Source of the DNA: CAXGTL01 sp964645705
GTDB lineage: Archaea > Nanobdellota > Nanobdellia > Woesearchaeales > CAXGTL01
Reading direction: 5' to 3'
DNA length: 64,000 nucleotides
NCBI GenBank assembly: GCA_964645705.1
Contig: CAZYAB010000004.1
Span: forward strand, 62,001-126,000
Made by a program: the position numbers and the translations under genes. The notes beneath the pieces are model-generated. The model was not told where the DNA came from, searched no databases, and was given only the letters and a program-made list of their open reading frames with translations. Below are positions 8,696 to 17,006 of this stretch, piece by piece. How positions within the stretch are numbered: position 1 is the stretch's first letter; each line of letters starts with the position of its first letter.

Positions 8696-10714
8696 TTAAA
8701 TACGGCTGATGAATCCTCTCTTGGGTTCAAAAATATCACCTGAACGTTTCAACCTTTCTATTATTTCTTCTGTTTCATCTCTTTTAATGTCTTGGTTTTC
8801 TGCTTCACTAACAACATCTTCAATAGGGATTACTTTTCCTAGTTTATTTTCTAATTCAGAGATAATTTCTTTTACTACTGAAATCTTTCCTCTTTCAGAA
8901 GCAGTAATTCCAGATGTGATCCTATCAATATCTATTTTTCCAGTTTGAGGATCAACGCCAATTTGTGATAAACAATAGTTTAGAATTTCTACTGCCCTGT
9001 CAGCATCTTTTTTAGTAACTTTACTAGACAATCTTAATTTTGCAGAAGCTTCGCTCAATCTTACTAACCCTTCTAACTGTCTTGGCGAAATTGGTACTGT
9101 TTTAATTTTGCCTTCTTCAGACCCAGACATTCTCATCTCAATATAATATTTTTTTACTCTTTCAATCGCAGAATCAGTTAACACAGGTTTACATTTTTGT
9201 CTTGCATATGAAATATATTTTCTTAATAAATCAGTAGGAATCTCTGCTTCACCAATATCCGGGTTTTGGTGTAGTGAAAGAATGTGTTTTGCCATTAATT
9301 TATCTTTGCTTTCATCAGGCATATCTTTGATAGCAAAAATAAGATCAAATCTATTAATTAATGCAGGAGGCATGTCTATTTGCTTAGCAAGAATATCATA
9401 AGGATCAAATCTTCCGAATTTAGGATTTGCAGCAGCAAGTACAGTTGTTTCACATCTTAATGTTGCTTGCACATTTGCTTTACTAATTGATATTGTTTGT
9501 TGTTCTAGTGCCTCATGCATTGCACTTCTATCTTCTGTTGTCATTTTATCTATTTCATCTATCATGCAAAATCCTTTATTACTTAATGGCAGAGCACCTG
9601 CTTCTAATGTCCATCCACCCAAGAATTCATCTCTAAGCACTGATGCTGTTAAACCTGCACCACTTACACCTTTACCACTAACATACCTACATTTTGGTGC
9701 AACCTTGGACATTCTTTTAAGTAATTGGGATTTTCCAGCACCAGGATCACCTATTAGTAAAACATGCATGTCTCCTCTCGTTGTTACACCATCTGACCTT
9801 GTTTTTTTAATACCACCTACTAATTGTAGAATTAGTGCTTCTTTTATCTTGTCATATCCATAGATAGAAGGCGCAACACTTTCAATTAGCTTTTTTACGA
9901 TCTTAGGATCTTTAGATATTTCTAATATTTTTTCTTCTTCTTCTTTATTAATCAGAAGTTGATAAAAATCTTCTTGAATAGGTCTTATGTAATTTGCTTC
10001 AATCAATAAATCAAATCTTGTTGATTGTGAACCTGATCTTAATGTTATTGGAACTTCTTTAATAATTCCATTTATAGATATTTTGCTACCAGGATTAGTT
10101 TTTTTATCTGATAAAGGACTCACAAGATCTTCTTTTAGAAAAACATTCATTCTTTTAGGTTGTTCACCACCTTCTAGATCTTCTGCAGATTCTTCTAAAG
10201 AAATTCTTTGAACATCTATAAGCTCTTTGCTAAGTAATCTAAATTTGCCTTTTCTACCACAACCACACCTACTAGGTTCTTTGAATTTTTGTTCAAGCTG
10301 CAAAACAGATATAATATTTCCACAACTAGGACATTCGAATCTTGCATTTGTTACTTGCGGTCTTACGTCTGACTTTTGTCTTACTATTCCTTGAACACAC
10401 ATAAATTTTCCAATATGCTTGCTTCTGATATTTCTGACAAGTATTTCTTGTAATTGAGGTAAATTTTTTATTCTTATTCTAAAATTAGATACTGGTTTTG
10501 GCAAATCAAATTGTTCAATTGCTATTTCAGCAGCCCTTACTGTATCTTCTGGTTGGTCAAGCATAAGATCTGCTAAATCAGGATTAAATTTGCTTAATTC
10601 AGAAAAATCAATTATAAAATGATTTTTTCCTTTTCTTATTTTTTCAAGTAACTGGGCATGATAATTAGTTTCAAGAAATTCTTGGAATATTCTTATTTGT
10701 TCAGATGCATCCAT
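8696..10714 (-). CDS. mcm: MCM replicative DNA helicase
   Basis: Hexameric replicative helicase of 672 residues, complete and intein-free. The N-terminal OB region carries a zinc site (CPSCG near 128 and CGCGRKG near 152). The AAA+ core has Walker A GDPGAGKSQ near residue 322, Walker B CMIDEID near 382 and the arginine-finger segment PPALINRFD near 450. A C-terminal winged-helix region follows (EEIIERLKRSGDIFEP). The product is a single MCM paralogue, as in most archaea. It heads a unit with the RPA-like gene. The 150-bp upstream region (10715-10864) is AT-rich, with TATA-like TTTATAAAT near 10815 and ATTAAATAG near 10760 on the minus strand. Confidence 0.97.
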   Translation of the reverse strand: MDASEQIRIFQEFLETNYHAQLLEKIRKGKNHFIIDFSELSKFNPDLADLMLDQPEDTVRAAEIAIEQFDLPKPVSNFRIRIKNLPQLQEILVRNIRSKHIGKFMCVQGIVRQKSDVRPQVTNARFECPSCGNIISVLQLEQKFKEPSRCGCGRKGKFRLLSKELIDVQRISLEESAEDLEGGEQPKRMNVFLKEDLVSPLSDKKTNPGSKISINGIIKEVPITLRSGSQSTRFDLLIEANYIRPIQEDFYQLLINKEEEEKILEISKDPKIVKKLIESVAPSIYGYDKIKEALILQLVGGIKKTRSDGVTTRGDMHVLLIGDPGAGKSQLLKRMSKVAPKCRYVSGKGVSGAGLTASVLRDEFLGGWTLEAGALPLSNKGFCMIDEIDKMTTEDRSAMHEALEQQTISISKANVQATLRCETTVLAAANPKFGRFDPYDILAKQIDMPPALINRFDLIFAIKDMPDESKDKLMAKHILSLHQNPDIGEAEIPTDLLRKYISYARQKCKPVLTDSAIERVKKYYIEMRMSGSEEGKIKTVPISPRQLEGLVRLSEASAKLRLSSKVTKKDADRAVEILNYCLSQIGVDPQTGKIDIDRITSGITASERGKISVVKEIISELENKLGKVIPIEDVVSEAENQDIKRDETEEIIERLKRSGDIFEPKRGFISRI

Positions 10715-10864
10715 TTTTCTATCTTACCTATTTTTTAGTCTGATTTTAGCCTAATATCTATTTAATTATGTTAATACCCTCTTTTTGGTAGAAATTAAAA
10801 AAAAATTAAAATTTATAAATATTTACCAACTGTAATATCTATTTCAAATATCTCTATTCAAAGT
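10715..10864. promoter_or_regulatory. mcm upstream region
   Basis: Gene-free 150 bp between the mcm start and the tbp stop. It is rich in A and T and holds TATA-like elements readable toward mcm. No convincing hairpin, repeat or small ORF with a ribosome-binding site was seen. Confidence 0.35.
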
Positions 10865-11452
10865 TTACTTTTGCTTTTTAATAGCTTTCAATGTTTTTAC
10901 TAGTTTTTCTAATGCAACATGTGCGTCATCTTCACTTTTAGTGCCAGTGCATACTATTTTTCCATTACTAAACAGCAAAAATGTTGCTCTGTCAGGACCT
11001 TCTTTTCCACCTAGTTTATATACTAAACCAGGGAATTGTTCTGGTTCATATTCAGCATTTGTTAATTTCATTGCCAATATGTTTAGATTAAGATCCATGC
11101 CAATGCTTCCTGACGCAACCATGTTTTGTATTTCTATTACTGGTTTAACAGTGATCTTTATATTGATCTTTTGTAGACTTTTGATTATTTTTTTAATAGA
11201 TGCATCAACATCAGCCATGTTTCTAGCTCCTGTACATACTACTTTTCCAGAACTAAATATAAGAGCAGATGTTTTTGGCTCTTTTATACGTAATACTAAG
11301 CCTGGAAACTGTTCAGGATTGTATTCTGTATTACTTAGAGTAGCAGCCATCTTTTCTAAAGGTATATCATGCTCCAAACTTGTTGAAACAACTATATTAA
11401 CTATCCTTATCCCCTTTTCTTCTTTTTTAGTCTTCTTTGTTTTTTTAGCCAT
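10865..11452 (-). CDS. tbp: TATA-box-binding protein (TBP)
   Basis: General transcription factor of 195 residues built from two direct repeats of the saddle domain. The pairs FPGLVLRI/FPGLVYKL, ALIFSSGKVVCTGA/FLLFSNGKIVCTGT and YNPEQF/YEPEQF mark the two halves. An N-terminal extension of about 13 residues is rich in lysine. It binds TATA boxes and recruits TFB and RNA polymerase. The start is fixed by GGAGGTC six bases before the ATG. Upstream lie five TATA-like elements (11479-11564), which suggest autoregulation. Confidence 0.97.
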   Translation of the reverse strand: MAKKTKKTKKEEKGIRIVNIVVSTSLEHDIPLEKMAATLSNTEYNPEQFPGLVLRIKEPKTSALIFSSGKVVCTGARNMADVDASIKKIIKSLQKINIKITVKPVIEIQNMVASGSIGMDLNLNILAMKLTNAEYEPEQFPGLVYKLGGKEGPDRATFLLFSNGKIVCTGTKSEDDAHVALEKLVKTLKAIKKQK

Positions 11453-11478
11453 TTAAATGACCTCCATTTGCTTATCAA

Positions 11479-11564
11479 TTTATAAATAAACTATATTCAA
11501 CCCCTTTGTTTTATAAATAATTTATAAATACTTATAAATAAGAAAGTGAGATTCCTTTATAAAT
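11479..11564 (-). promoter_or_regulatory. Array of five TATA-like elements upstream of tbp
   Basis: Five near-identical TTTATAAAT elements (one with C in the first position) lie at 11479-11487, 11510-11518, 11521-11529, 11531-11539 and 11556-11564. They sit within 90 bp upstream of tbp; each is nearly palindromic and so readable on both strands. A single TATA box would suffice for a promoter. Since the downstream gene encodes the TATA-binding protein, clustered sites could let TBP sense its own level; this is inference. AT-rich composition makes single matches cheap, but five identical cores this close are notable. Confidence 0.6.
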
Positions 11565-11618
11565 GCTTTTATTTTTTAACACATATTAAGAATTTTAATT
11601 ATTTTCAATATTAAAAAA

Positions 11619-12002
11619 TTATGCGAAAACAAGAAACTTCTTCTGCCTCATCATAATAACTTTAATACTATCTAACTTCAATCTCTTTCTAAGCCCTATA
11701 TCTTGCGTACACACGACCCACTTATCATCAACCAAATCAACAATTAAATCATCAACATAATCCTTAGACTTAGTCTTCAAAACCTTTACTCTTTTCTTTT
11801 TAAGCAATTGCAAAGCCATCTTAGCATTATTAGCATTCTTTCCTTTACCAGAATCAACCAATTTCTTAAGTTCATCAATGCTCTTATCCAAAACACAAAT
11901 AACATACTTAGAATCAACAATCCTATCAATTTCAGCAAATATATCTACTTTAAACTGAAACGGAATCATACAAAAGTTTGTGTCAAGTAGTATATTCTTC
12001 AT
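11619..12002 (-). CDS. PIN-domain protein, archaeal Fcf1/Utp23-like
   Basis: Compact 127-residue PIN-fold protein. The N-terminus LLDTNFCMIPFQFKVDI matches the archaeal Fcf1-like group related to the eukaryotic pre-rRNA processing nuclease Fcf1/Utp24. Acidic residues expected for the metal site are seen in LLDTN, the DELKKL region, DDLIVDL and TQDIGLR. The likely activity is RNA cleavage in rRNA processing, by family knowledge. No antitoxin-like gene lies beside it, so a VapC-type toxin is less likely. The endonuclease IV-like gene is 14 bp upstream on the same strand. Confidence 0.85.
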   Translation of the reverse strand: MKNILLDTNFCMIPFQFKVDIFAEIDRIVDSKYVICVLDKSIDELKKLVDSGKGKNANNAKMALQLLKKKRVKVLKTKSKDYVDDLIVDLVDDKWVVCTQDIGLRKRLKLDSIKVIMMRQKKFLVFA

Positions 12003-12016
12003 TTTGTGTTTTTTAT

Positions 12017-12814
12017 TTATTCTTTCTTTCTTAACCTCATCCCTTCCAAAATTTTCTTTGTCTTCAATGTATCGCCAAGCGGATCAGGACTTTCATTGAT
12101 TATCATACAATTGATTCTATATTTTTTAAGGTAGGTAAGTAATTTTTTTATATCTTTTGGTTTAGTCATTAAATGCCTGCGTTCACCCTTATCACTGAAT
12201 TCAATCCCAGAAAAATGACAATGCACAAACTTCAAATGCCTAATCTTTTTCATAACAGAATCATAATCAATTTTACCATACCTGGCCTTCAAATGAGCAA
12301 AATCAACACATATTGAACATTTTGTTTCTTTTATTAATTGCAATAATTCATCTAAATCACCAAATTGTGAGCTTTTACCAGTTGTTTCTGGTGCTAATTT
12401 AACTTTAAATCCTTGTTCTTTGATTACATCTTGCATATTGCTCATTCTTTCAGCAACAGATTCATATATCTCTTTTTTATCTCTCCCTTGATAATAAGCA
12501 GCATGAAATACTATATATTTTGCACCAAGATAATGTCCTCTTTCGCAACTGTATAAGATTCTTTTCATACTTTGTCTTATTTTTATTTTTTCTTTAGAAC
12601 AAAGATTAACAAAAAAAGGCGCATGAACAGATAATTTTAATCCTAATTTTTTTCTTAATTTACCTGCCTCTTTTGCAAGTGGCAAACCCATCTTTGTTCC
12701 ATGAACAAACTCAACCTCTTGTCCATCTAAACCCAATTCTTTTATTCTTTTTAGTGATTTTAGAATTCCATTATCAACATTTCCTGCTGTTCCTATTTTT
12801 ATTTTAAAACTCAT
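12017..12814 (-). CDS. nfo: Endonuclease IV-like AP endonuclease (TIM barrel)
   Basis: TIM-barrel protein of 265 residues in the xylose isomerase-like/endonuclease IV superfamily, which cuts DNA at abasic sites with a zinc cluster. Visible ligand-bearing segments are HAPFFVNL near 64, IVFHAAYY near 100, APETTGK near 140, CVDFAHL near 172, FVHCHFSG near 199 and a late NESP near 246. These match the order of metal-binding strands in that family. The ATG overlaps the stop codon of the antiporter gene (TAATG), so the two are co-translated. Confidence 0.8.
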   Translation of the reverse strand: MSFKIKIGTAGNVDNGILKSLKRIKELGLDGQEVEFVHGTKMGLPLAKEAGKLRKKLGLKLSVHAPFFVNLCSKEKIKIRQSMKRILYSCERGHYLGAKYIVFHAAYYQGRDKKEIYESVAERMSNMQDVIKEQGFKVKLAPETTGKSSQFGDLDELLQLIKETKCSICVDFAHLKARYGKIDYDSVMKKIRHLKFVHCHFSGIEFSDKGERRHLMTKPKDIKKLLTYLKKYRINCMIINESPDPLGDTLKTKKILEGMRLRKKE

Positions 12815-14187
12815 TATTTTTTTCTTATTTCTTTTATCTTTTTTTGCAGTTTCTTTATTCTTCGTTTTTTGATTTTCTTTTGTTTTTCTGTTTTCTTTGC
12901 TTTAGGAGTTTTTGGTTTCTTTTTATCATCCATTATAACTATTTCTTCTTGTTGCTCTATTTTTCTTCTAATAAAGAATTTAGCAAATTTAAGAGAAATT
13001 GTTGAAACAATTATCGAATAAACTAAGAATATCAATGTATAATTAAGTATTTCTTGACCTCCAGGTATATTAGTAAATAGTATTTCTTTTCCTTTAAAAT
13101 TCAATGTATAACTTAATAATAAAGCAGCAACAACAGCAACAGCAATACCTTTAGAAGCATTCAAAGATATAAATAGCCTTTCTCTTAAATTAAAATTACT
13201 TTTTCTAAACGAGTATGATATAGTTATATATCTTATTAACAGATAAAATACAAACATAATTCCTGCTTTAAGATAAAACATACCTTCTAATGGCAGATTA
13301 ATCAAAATTCCTATCAAAATAAAAACAGTTATTTCTAAAAAAGTAGATAATGTTGATGAAAATTGTTGCAAATTTTCTTTTTGTTTAATATAAACATTCC
13401 CAAACATTAGACCAAGTGTTGTAACAGACAACACCCCGTTACCACCTATATTTTCAGCTAAAACAAATGATAATATTGCAGCAGATATTATTATTAAAGG
13501 ACTAAGAGTTTTAGAATATATTTTTCTCATTAACTTTAATATTATTAATCCTATAAGCAAACCTGCGCCAATTCCTGAAGCAATTTGTTGAAAAAAAGGA
13601 ATTATTTCCATAGTAATGTGTGTAAAAGCAGTACTTCCTTCAAACTGCACCATTATGTTTAATATAATAAAAGGAAATAAAACAATTAAAGGGGTATTTA
13701 CAATTGATTCAACTTTTAAGAATTGCAAAACCTTATGATTAGCATCTTTTAACATGTATAAAACCGCATCAGGGCTTGTTCCTGACATTAAAGCAGCAAA
13801 CATCAATGCAAGAAAAAAGTTTTTTGTTTCTAAAAAATAAAAAGAAATTGCTGAAAATATAACCATGTTAGCAATTAAGAAAATCATTGAATATTTAAGA
13901 GCGGCAATTGAAAAATCATCAAACTCTTTATACTTAAACTGCGACGTAGAATCAAAGACAATCATAACCAGCGCTAAAATAGATAAGCTTGCAATAAATA
14001 CTACAGGAAATTCAATTGCTTTTGTACCTGTTATTTCAGAATATTTTCTAATAGCATAATTAATGACCATTCCAGATATAATAAGCAACAAAATGTTAGG
14101 TATCTTTAATCTGTTTGAAAAAAAAGTTATAATTAACCCTATTAAAATTAGAACACCTAAATATGTTAGATAAATAATAGCATCCAT
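12814..14187 (-). CDS. Cation/proton antiporter (CPA family) with lysine-rich tail
   Basis: Polytopic membrane protein of 457 residues with about twelve predicted spans over residues 1-405, resembling Na+/H+ antiporters of the CPA superfamily. The motif GTSPDAVLYML near residue 135 occupies the place of the ion-binding TDP/ND region. NIGGNGVLSV near 252 and the helix after FISLNASKGIAVAVVAALL are also family-like. The C-terminal 50 residues are cytoplasmic and almost purely basic (for example KKRRIKKLQKKIKEIRKK), which is unusual for the family. The ion specificity cannot be read from sequence. Confidence 0.8.
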   Translation of the reverse strand: MDAIIYLTYLGVLILIGLIITFFSNRLKIPNILLLIISGMVINYAIRKYSEITGTKAIEFPVVFIASLSILALVMIVFDSTSQFKYKEFDDFSIAALKYSMIFLIANMVIFSAISFYFLETKNFFLALMFAALMSGTSPDAVLYMLKDANHKVLQFLKVESIVNTPLIVLFPFIILNIMVQFEGSTAFTHITMEIIPFFQQIASGIGAGLLIGLIILKLMRKIYSKTLSPLIIISAAILSFVLAENIGGNGVLSVTTLGLMFGNVYIKQKENLQQFSSTLSTFLEITVFILIGILINLPLEGMFYLKAGIMFVFYLLIRYITISYSFRKSNFNLRERLFISLNASKGIAVAVVAALLLSYTLNFKGKEILFTNIPGGQEILNYTLIFLVYSIIVSTISLKFAKFFIRRKIEQQEEIVIMDDKKKPKTPKAKKTEKQKKIKKRRIKKLQKKIKEIRKK

Positions 14188-14317
14188 TGTTCACCACTTT
14201 TTTATTATATAATCCTTTTTTATACTTAATTATATATATATGTTTCTATTAAACATTTATTCTACTATAATAATCTTTATATAGTCATACGATTCATGGC
14301 ATTTAGAGGTGATACAT

Positions 14318-14743
14318 ATGAGTATAATAGGATTCAATTTTACAAAAATAGATGTTGAAAAAAAGAAAAAACCTAATGGTAATATTTCAATAAAAAACAA
14401 TCTTTCTATAAAAGACATAAAACATAAAGACATGCATATAACAAGAGAAAAAGCAGCATTTGAAGCAAGCTTTGATTATCAAGTTGATTATCTAGATGAT
14501 AATAAATCTAAGTTTGGAAAGATAAATTTACAAGGATCTCTTATTTATCTTGGTGAAAAAAAATTGATAGATTCTGTTGTAAAAGAATACAAGAAAAAAA
14601 AATCAGTAAAACCAGAGATTGTTTCGCCTTTGCTAAATTATGCATTTAACAAATGCACTCTTCAGTCTTTATTATTGAGCAGAGAAGTTAGCCTACCAAC
14701 ACCAATACAGTTGCCAAGATTGAAGGTAGGAGGTAAGGAATAG
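14318..14743 (+). CDS. Conserved hypothetical protein, possibly SecB-like fold
   Basis: Protein of 141 residues without catalytic motifs that I can recognise. It begins MSIIGFNFTKIDVEKK, has alternating beta-like segments (FEASFDYQVDY, KINLQGSLIYLGE) and ends in a helix plus LPTPIQLPRLK. The pattern resembles small archaeal proteins that I associate loosely with a SecB-like fold; this is a weak fold guess. The start is set by GAGGTGAT four bases before the ATG at 14318; the GTG at 14309 lies inside that ribosome-binding site. A TATA-like TTTATATAG near 14277 fits a short leader. It converges on the sugar-phosphate isomerase gene with a 4-bp gap. Confidence 0.7.
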   Translation: MSIIGFNFTKIDVEKKKKPNGNISIKNNLSIKDIKHKDMHITREKAAFEASFDYQVDYLDDNKSKFGKINLQGSLIYLGEKKLIDSVVKEYKKKKSVKPEIVSPLLNYAFNKCTLQSLLLSREVSLPTPIQLPRLKVGGKE

Positions 14744-14747
14744 ATTA

Positions 14748-15662
14748 TTATTTTTCAATCATAAATGGATAAGCATCCATAACTTCTTGTATGAACGTAT
14801 CACAATTATAAATTCCTAATTCAGAAATTATTCCAGCAACAAGTTCAGGGTTAATCTTTTCAAAAGCATAATTAAGAATTTTCACATTTTTCGGTTTATT
14901 TGGCCAAACTTCTTTAAAATATCTTTTTTCTATTTCAGTATCATATCCAAATATTGTGTGCGGATCGAATTTCCAAGAATTAGTACACACATAAACAGGA
15001 ATCTCATATTTTTTTGCAATCTCAGCAAACATTTCTGAGCCTATTTTATTAATAACCTTCCCAGTAGAGGTTATAGCATCACACCCTATTAGCATTAGAT
15101 CTGCTTTCTTTAATGCTAACCTGCCTGCAGAATCAACAAAGTGTGTGACTTTGATTCCATGTGATGCTAATTCTTTTGCAGTTATTCTTCCTTGAAACAT
15201 AGGTCTTGTTTCAGTATTATAAACTTCAAACTTTTTACCTTGTCTTTTAGCTTCAATCAATATTCCTGTTACAGTTGATGAATGACAATGTGTAAATACA
15301 ATCATTCCATTCTTTATCAATCTGGATCCTATTTTAATTATCTCTTGTTTTGATTTTTTAAAATGTTCTTGCACTTTTTTAAATCGTTTAGTCAAGTCGT
15401 GTTTCATTATGTCCACATTATCATGATGCAGATCATGAAACAGAAAATTCAGAGAATTTCTTAATCCAGGTTCTGTAGGTCTTGATTCAACTAGAATCTT
15501 TTTTCCTAATTTTAATTCTTTCCATAATTCCTCAGGTTTTTTATGTTTAAAATGTTTTACAAGTATATAAATTGCTTTTGAGCCTTGTTTAGCAACATTC
15601 TCAGCACCTTGTATCTTCAAACTTTTTATATCATTAACAATCTTCTTAAATTCCTTATTCAA
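14748..15662 (-). CDS. Ribose-1,5-bisphosphate isomerase (eIF-2B alpha-like)
   Basis: Protein of 304 residues in the eIF2B-alpha/MTNA/R15P-isomerase superfamily. Signature stretches are THCHSSTVTG near residue 120, RPMFQGRITA near 151, GCDAITSTG near 191 and NKIGSEMFAEIAKKY near 202. This sub-pattern fits archaeal R15P isomerase, which converts ribose-1,5-bisphosphate to ribulose-1,5-bisphosphate in the AMP salvage route with AMP phosphorylase and form III RuBisCO. Neither partner is in the window. The gene overlaps the end of the upstream nuclease gene by 4 bp. Confidence 0.85.
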   Translation of the reverse strand: MNKEFKKIVNDIKSLKIQGAENVAKQGSKAIYILVKHFKHKKPEELWKELKLGKKILVESRPTEPGLRNSLNFLFHDLHHDNVDIMKHDLTKRFKKVQEHFKKSKQEIIKIGSRLIKNGMIVFTHCHSSTVTGILIEAKRQGKKFEVYNTETRPMFQGRITAKELASHGIKVTHFVDSAGRLALKKADLMLIGCDAITSTGKVINKIGSEMFAEIAKKYEIPVYVCTNSWKFDPHTIFGYDTEIEKRYFKEVWPNKPKNVKILNYAFEKINPELVAGIISELGIYNCDTFIQEVMDAYPFMIEK

Positions 15663-16285
15663 TTTACTAACCCTTTAATTATATTTTTTTCTGGTTTAAA
15701 AACATAAGCAGCATTATCATCAAAATAACCACACATAAACCTGTCTAAAGATATGCCAGTTCTTTTGCTCAACATCAAAGCATAAAAATAAACTTGGCAA
15801 GAAGCATATTTTTCAAGATGTGCCTTTGGTTTATAATCCCAAATCCATATCTTATTGTCTTCTATTCTTAGTGCGTCTATGTGTCCTGTTAGTGGAGCAC
15901 TTTCTTTAAATATATTATTAAATTCCTGCACTTCATCAGGCATCAACCATATAGGAACTTCTACAGCTAATGTTTTATCATCCCTTTCTAACATAAAAAC
16001 TTGAACATTTGAATGAGCACTTTTATAGTTGTTACTTATTAATCCTTGTTCAGCTAAGCCAGATATCTCATGCCCTTGTATTTTTATCTCATTAATAGGC
16101 AATCTAAATTTTAAGCCAGAACCTCTAGGACCATTTGTAAAATAATTATCAGGACATTTATCAAAAACATTTTCTAAATAGTTTTTCAAATTGGAAAATC
16201 CATTATTACAAAGAATTTCTGTTTTTTTCATATGAAGTCTGTAATGATAAAACCAGCCATGATTAAATGATTTATGTTTGATCAT
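15659..16285 (-). CDS. PD-(D/E)XK superfamily nuclease-like protein
   Basis: Protein of 208 residues with the RecB-like core near residues 120-165: GHIDALRIED, then WIWDYKPKA, then the helix CQVYFYALMLSKR. This supplies the D and D-x-K residues and the Q/Y motif expected for a Cas4/RecB-type nuclease. No cysteine cluster for an iron-sulfur site is visible, so a Cas4 label is not supported, and there is no CRISPR array nearby. It overlaps the R15P isomerase gene by 4 bp (ATGA), so the two are translationally coupled; why is unclear. Confidence 0.75.
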   Translation of the reverse strand: MIKHKSFNHGWFYHYRLHMKKTEILCNNGFSNLKNYLENVFDKCPDNYFTNGPRGSGLKFRLPINEIKIQGHEISGLAEQGLISNNYKSAHSNVQVFMLERDDKTLAVEVPIWLMPDEVQEFNNIFKESAPLTGHIDALRIEDNKIWIWDYKPKAHLEKYASCQVYFYALMLSKRTGISLDRFMCGYFDDNAAYVFKPEKNIIKGLVN

Positions 16286-16322
16286 TATGATAAATTAAAA
16301 GTAAATATAAAAAATAGATAAA

Positions 16323-16604
16323 CTATCTTCTTCTTCTCTTTTTCTTCTTCTTCTTTTTTACTTTTTTCCTCTTTCTACTAACTAACCTTTCAATTTTATA
16401 TTCTTCTCTTGCAATTTTCATTGCCATTCTTTCAATATGATTCTCAACTCTAGCAATTCTTCTTTCCATTATAACAAGCATTCTAAGGCTATAAACAATT
16501 GCTGCCAATGTACCAACAATTATTGCAAGAACTACATTTATTCTAGGTATTAATTTTCCAACATAATTAACAAGTAATTCAACACTTGCAGGATCTAAAG
16601 CCAT
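16323..16604 (-). CDS. Small single-span membrane protein with polybasic tail
   Basis: Hypothetical protein of 93 residues. One hydrophobic segment (about residues 22-45, VVLAIIVGTLAAIVYSLRML) is followed by an amphipathic, heptad-like helix (about 48-75). The protein ends in a run of lysine and arginine (about 76-93). A basic tail on the cytoplasmic side could bind membrane lipid, nucleic acid or ribosomes; this is inference. GAGGTGTAT precedes the ATG. An inverted repeat at 16621-16638 sits near its expected transcription start. Confidence 0.7.
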   Translation of the reverse strand: MALDPASVELLVNYVGKLIPRINVVLAIIVGTLAAIVYSLRMLVIMERRIARVENHIERMAMKIAREEYKIERLVSRKRKKVKKKKKKKRRRR

Positions 16605-16620
16605 TTTTTATACACCTCTT

Positions 16621-16638
16621 TTTGTATTGTAATACAAA
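16621..16638 (-). promoter_or_regulatory. Inverted repeat near promoter of the small basic membrane protein
   Basis: TTTGTATT-GT-AATACAAA forms two 8-bp arms around a 2-bp spacer. It lies 17 bp upstream of the ATG at 16604. A TATA-like TATATATA at about 16640-16652, read on the minus strand, would start transcription at or next to this palindrome. That is a typical operator position for a dimeric regulator. No regulator can be assigned. Confidence 0.4.
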
Positions 16639-16684
16639 TTATATATATACTTATAATAGATTCCTATATAAAGGTTTCGGAATA

Positions 16685-16999
16685 TCAAATACCATAAACA
16701 TTACCTAATTGTTCTATGTTTTGCTTCATTTTCTTGTTAGTTGAGTTCTCAATCAGGTTTAGAATCAGTTTTTCTTTTGATTTTATAATTTCTTTATTAA
16801 TCTCAACACCTGCAGGGCATTCTTTTTCACAAGCATTACACAATAAGCAAGAATTCATTATCTTATTCACTTTTTTTTCTTTTATTAATATCATAAAACC
16901 CCTTGGCGACTTGGTTTCTCTAGGTGAAATCCTATATAAAGGACAAACGCCTTTGCAAAATCCACATAAATTACATTTTTCAATACTCATCATAATCAA
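16685..16999 (-). CDS. 4Fe-4S dicluster protein, GlcF/HdrC-like N-terminal module
   Basis: Protein of 104 residues with two 4Fe-4S cluster motifs, CNLCGFCKGVCP near residue 9 and CLLCNACEKECP near 51. It corresponds to the ferredoxin-like half of glycolate oxidase iron-sulfur subunits or of HdrC. The cysteine-rich CCG half is encoded separately at 18173-18937. With the FAD dehydrogenase gene between them, the three proteins probably form one complex that oxidises a 2-hydroxy acid and passes electrons through iron-sulfur clusters. It is last in the operon, 7 bp after the dehydrogenase gene. Confidence 0.85.
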   Translation of the reverse strand: MIMMSIEKCNLCGFCKGVCPLYRISPRETKSPRGFMILIKEKKVNKIMNSCLLCNACEKECPAGVEINKEIIKSKEKLILNLIENSTNKKMKQNIEQLGNVYGI

Positions 17000-17006
17000 C
17001 TCCTTA

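Noticed and set aside
10941..11456. 171-residue plus-strand ORF opposite tbp
   Set aside because: It is antisense to a certain TBP gene, has no ribosome-binding site and no recognisable protein features.
11619..12002. VapC toxin of a toxin-antitoxin pair
   Set aside because: There is no small antitoxin gene next to it and the N-terminus matches the archaeal Fcf1-like PIN group.
15659..16285. Cas4 nuclease of a CRISPR system
   Set aside because: No iron-sulfur cysteines, no cas genes and no repeat-spacer array anywhere in the window.
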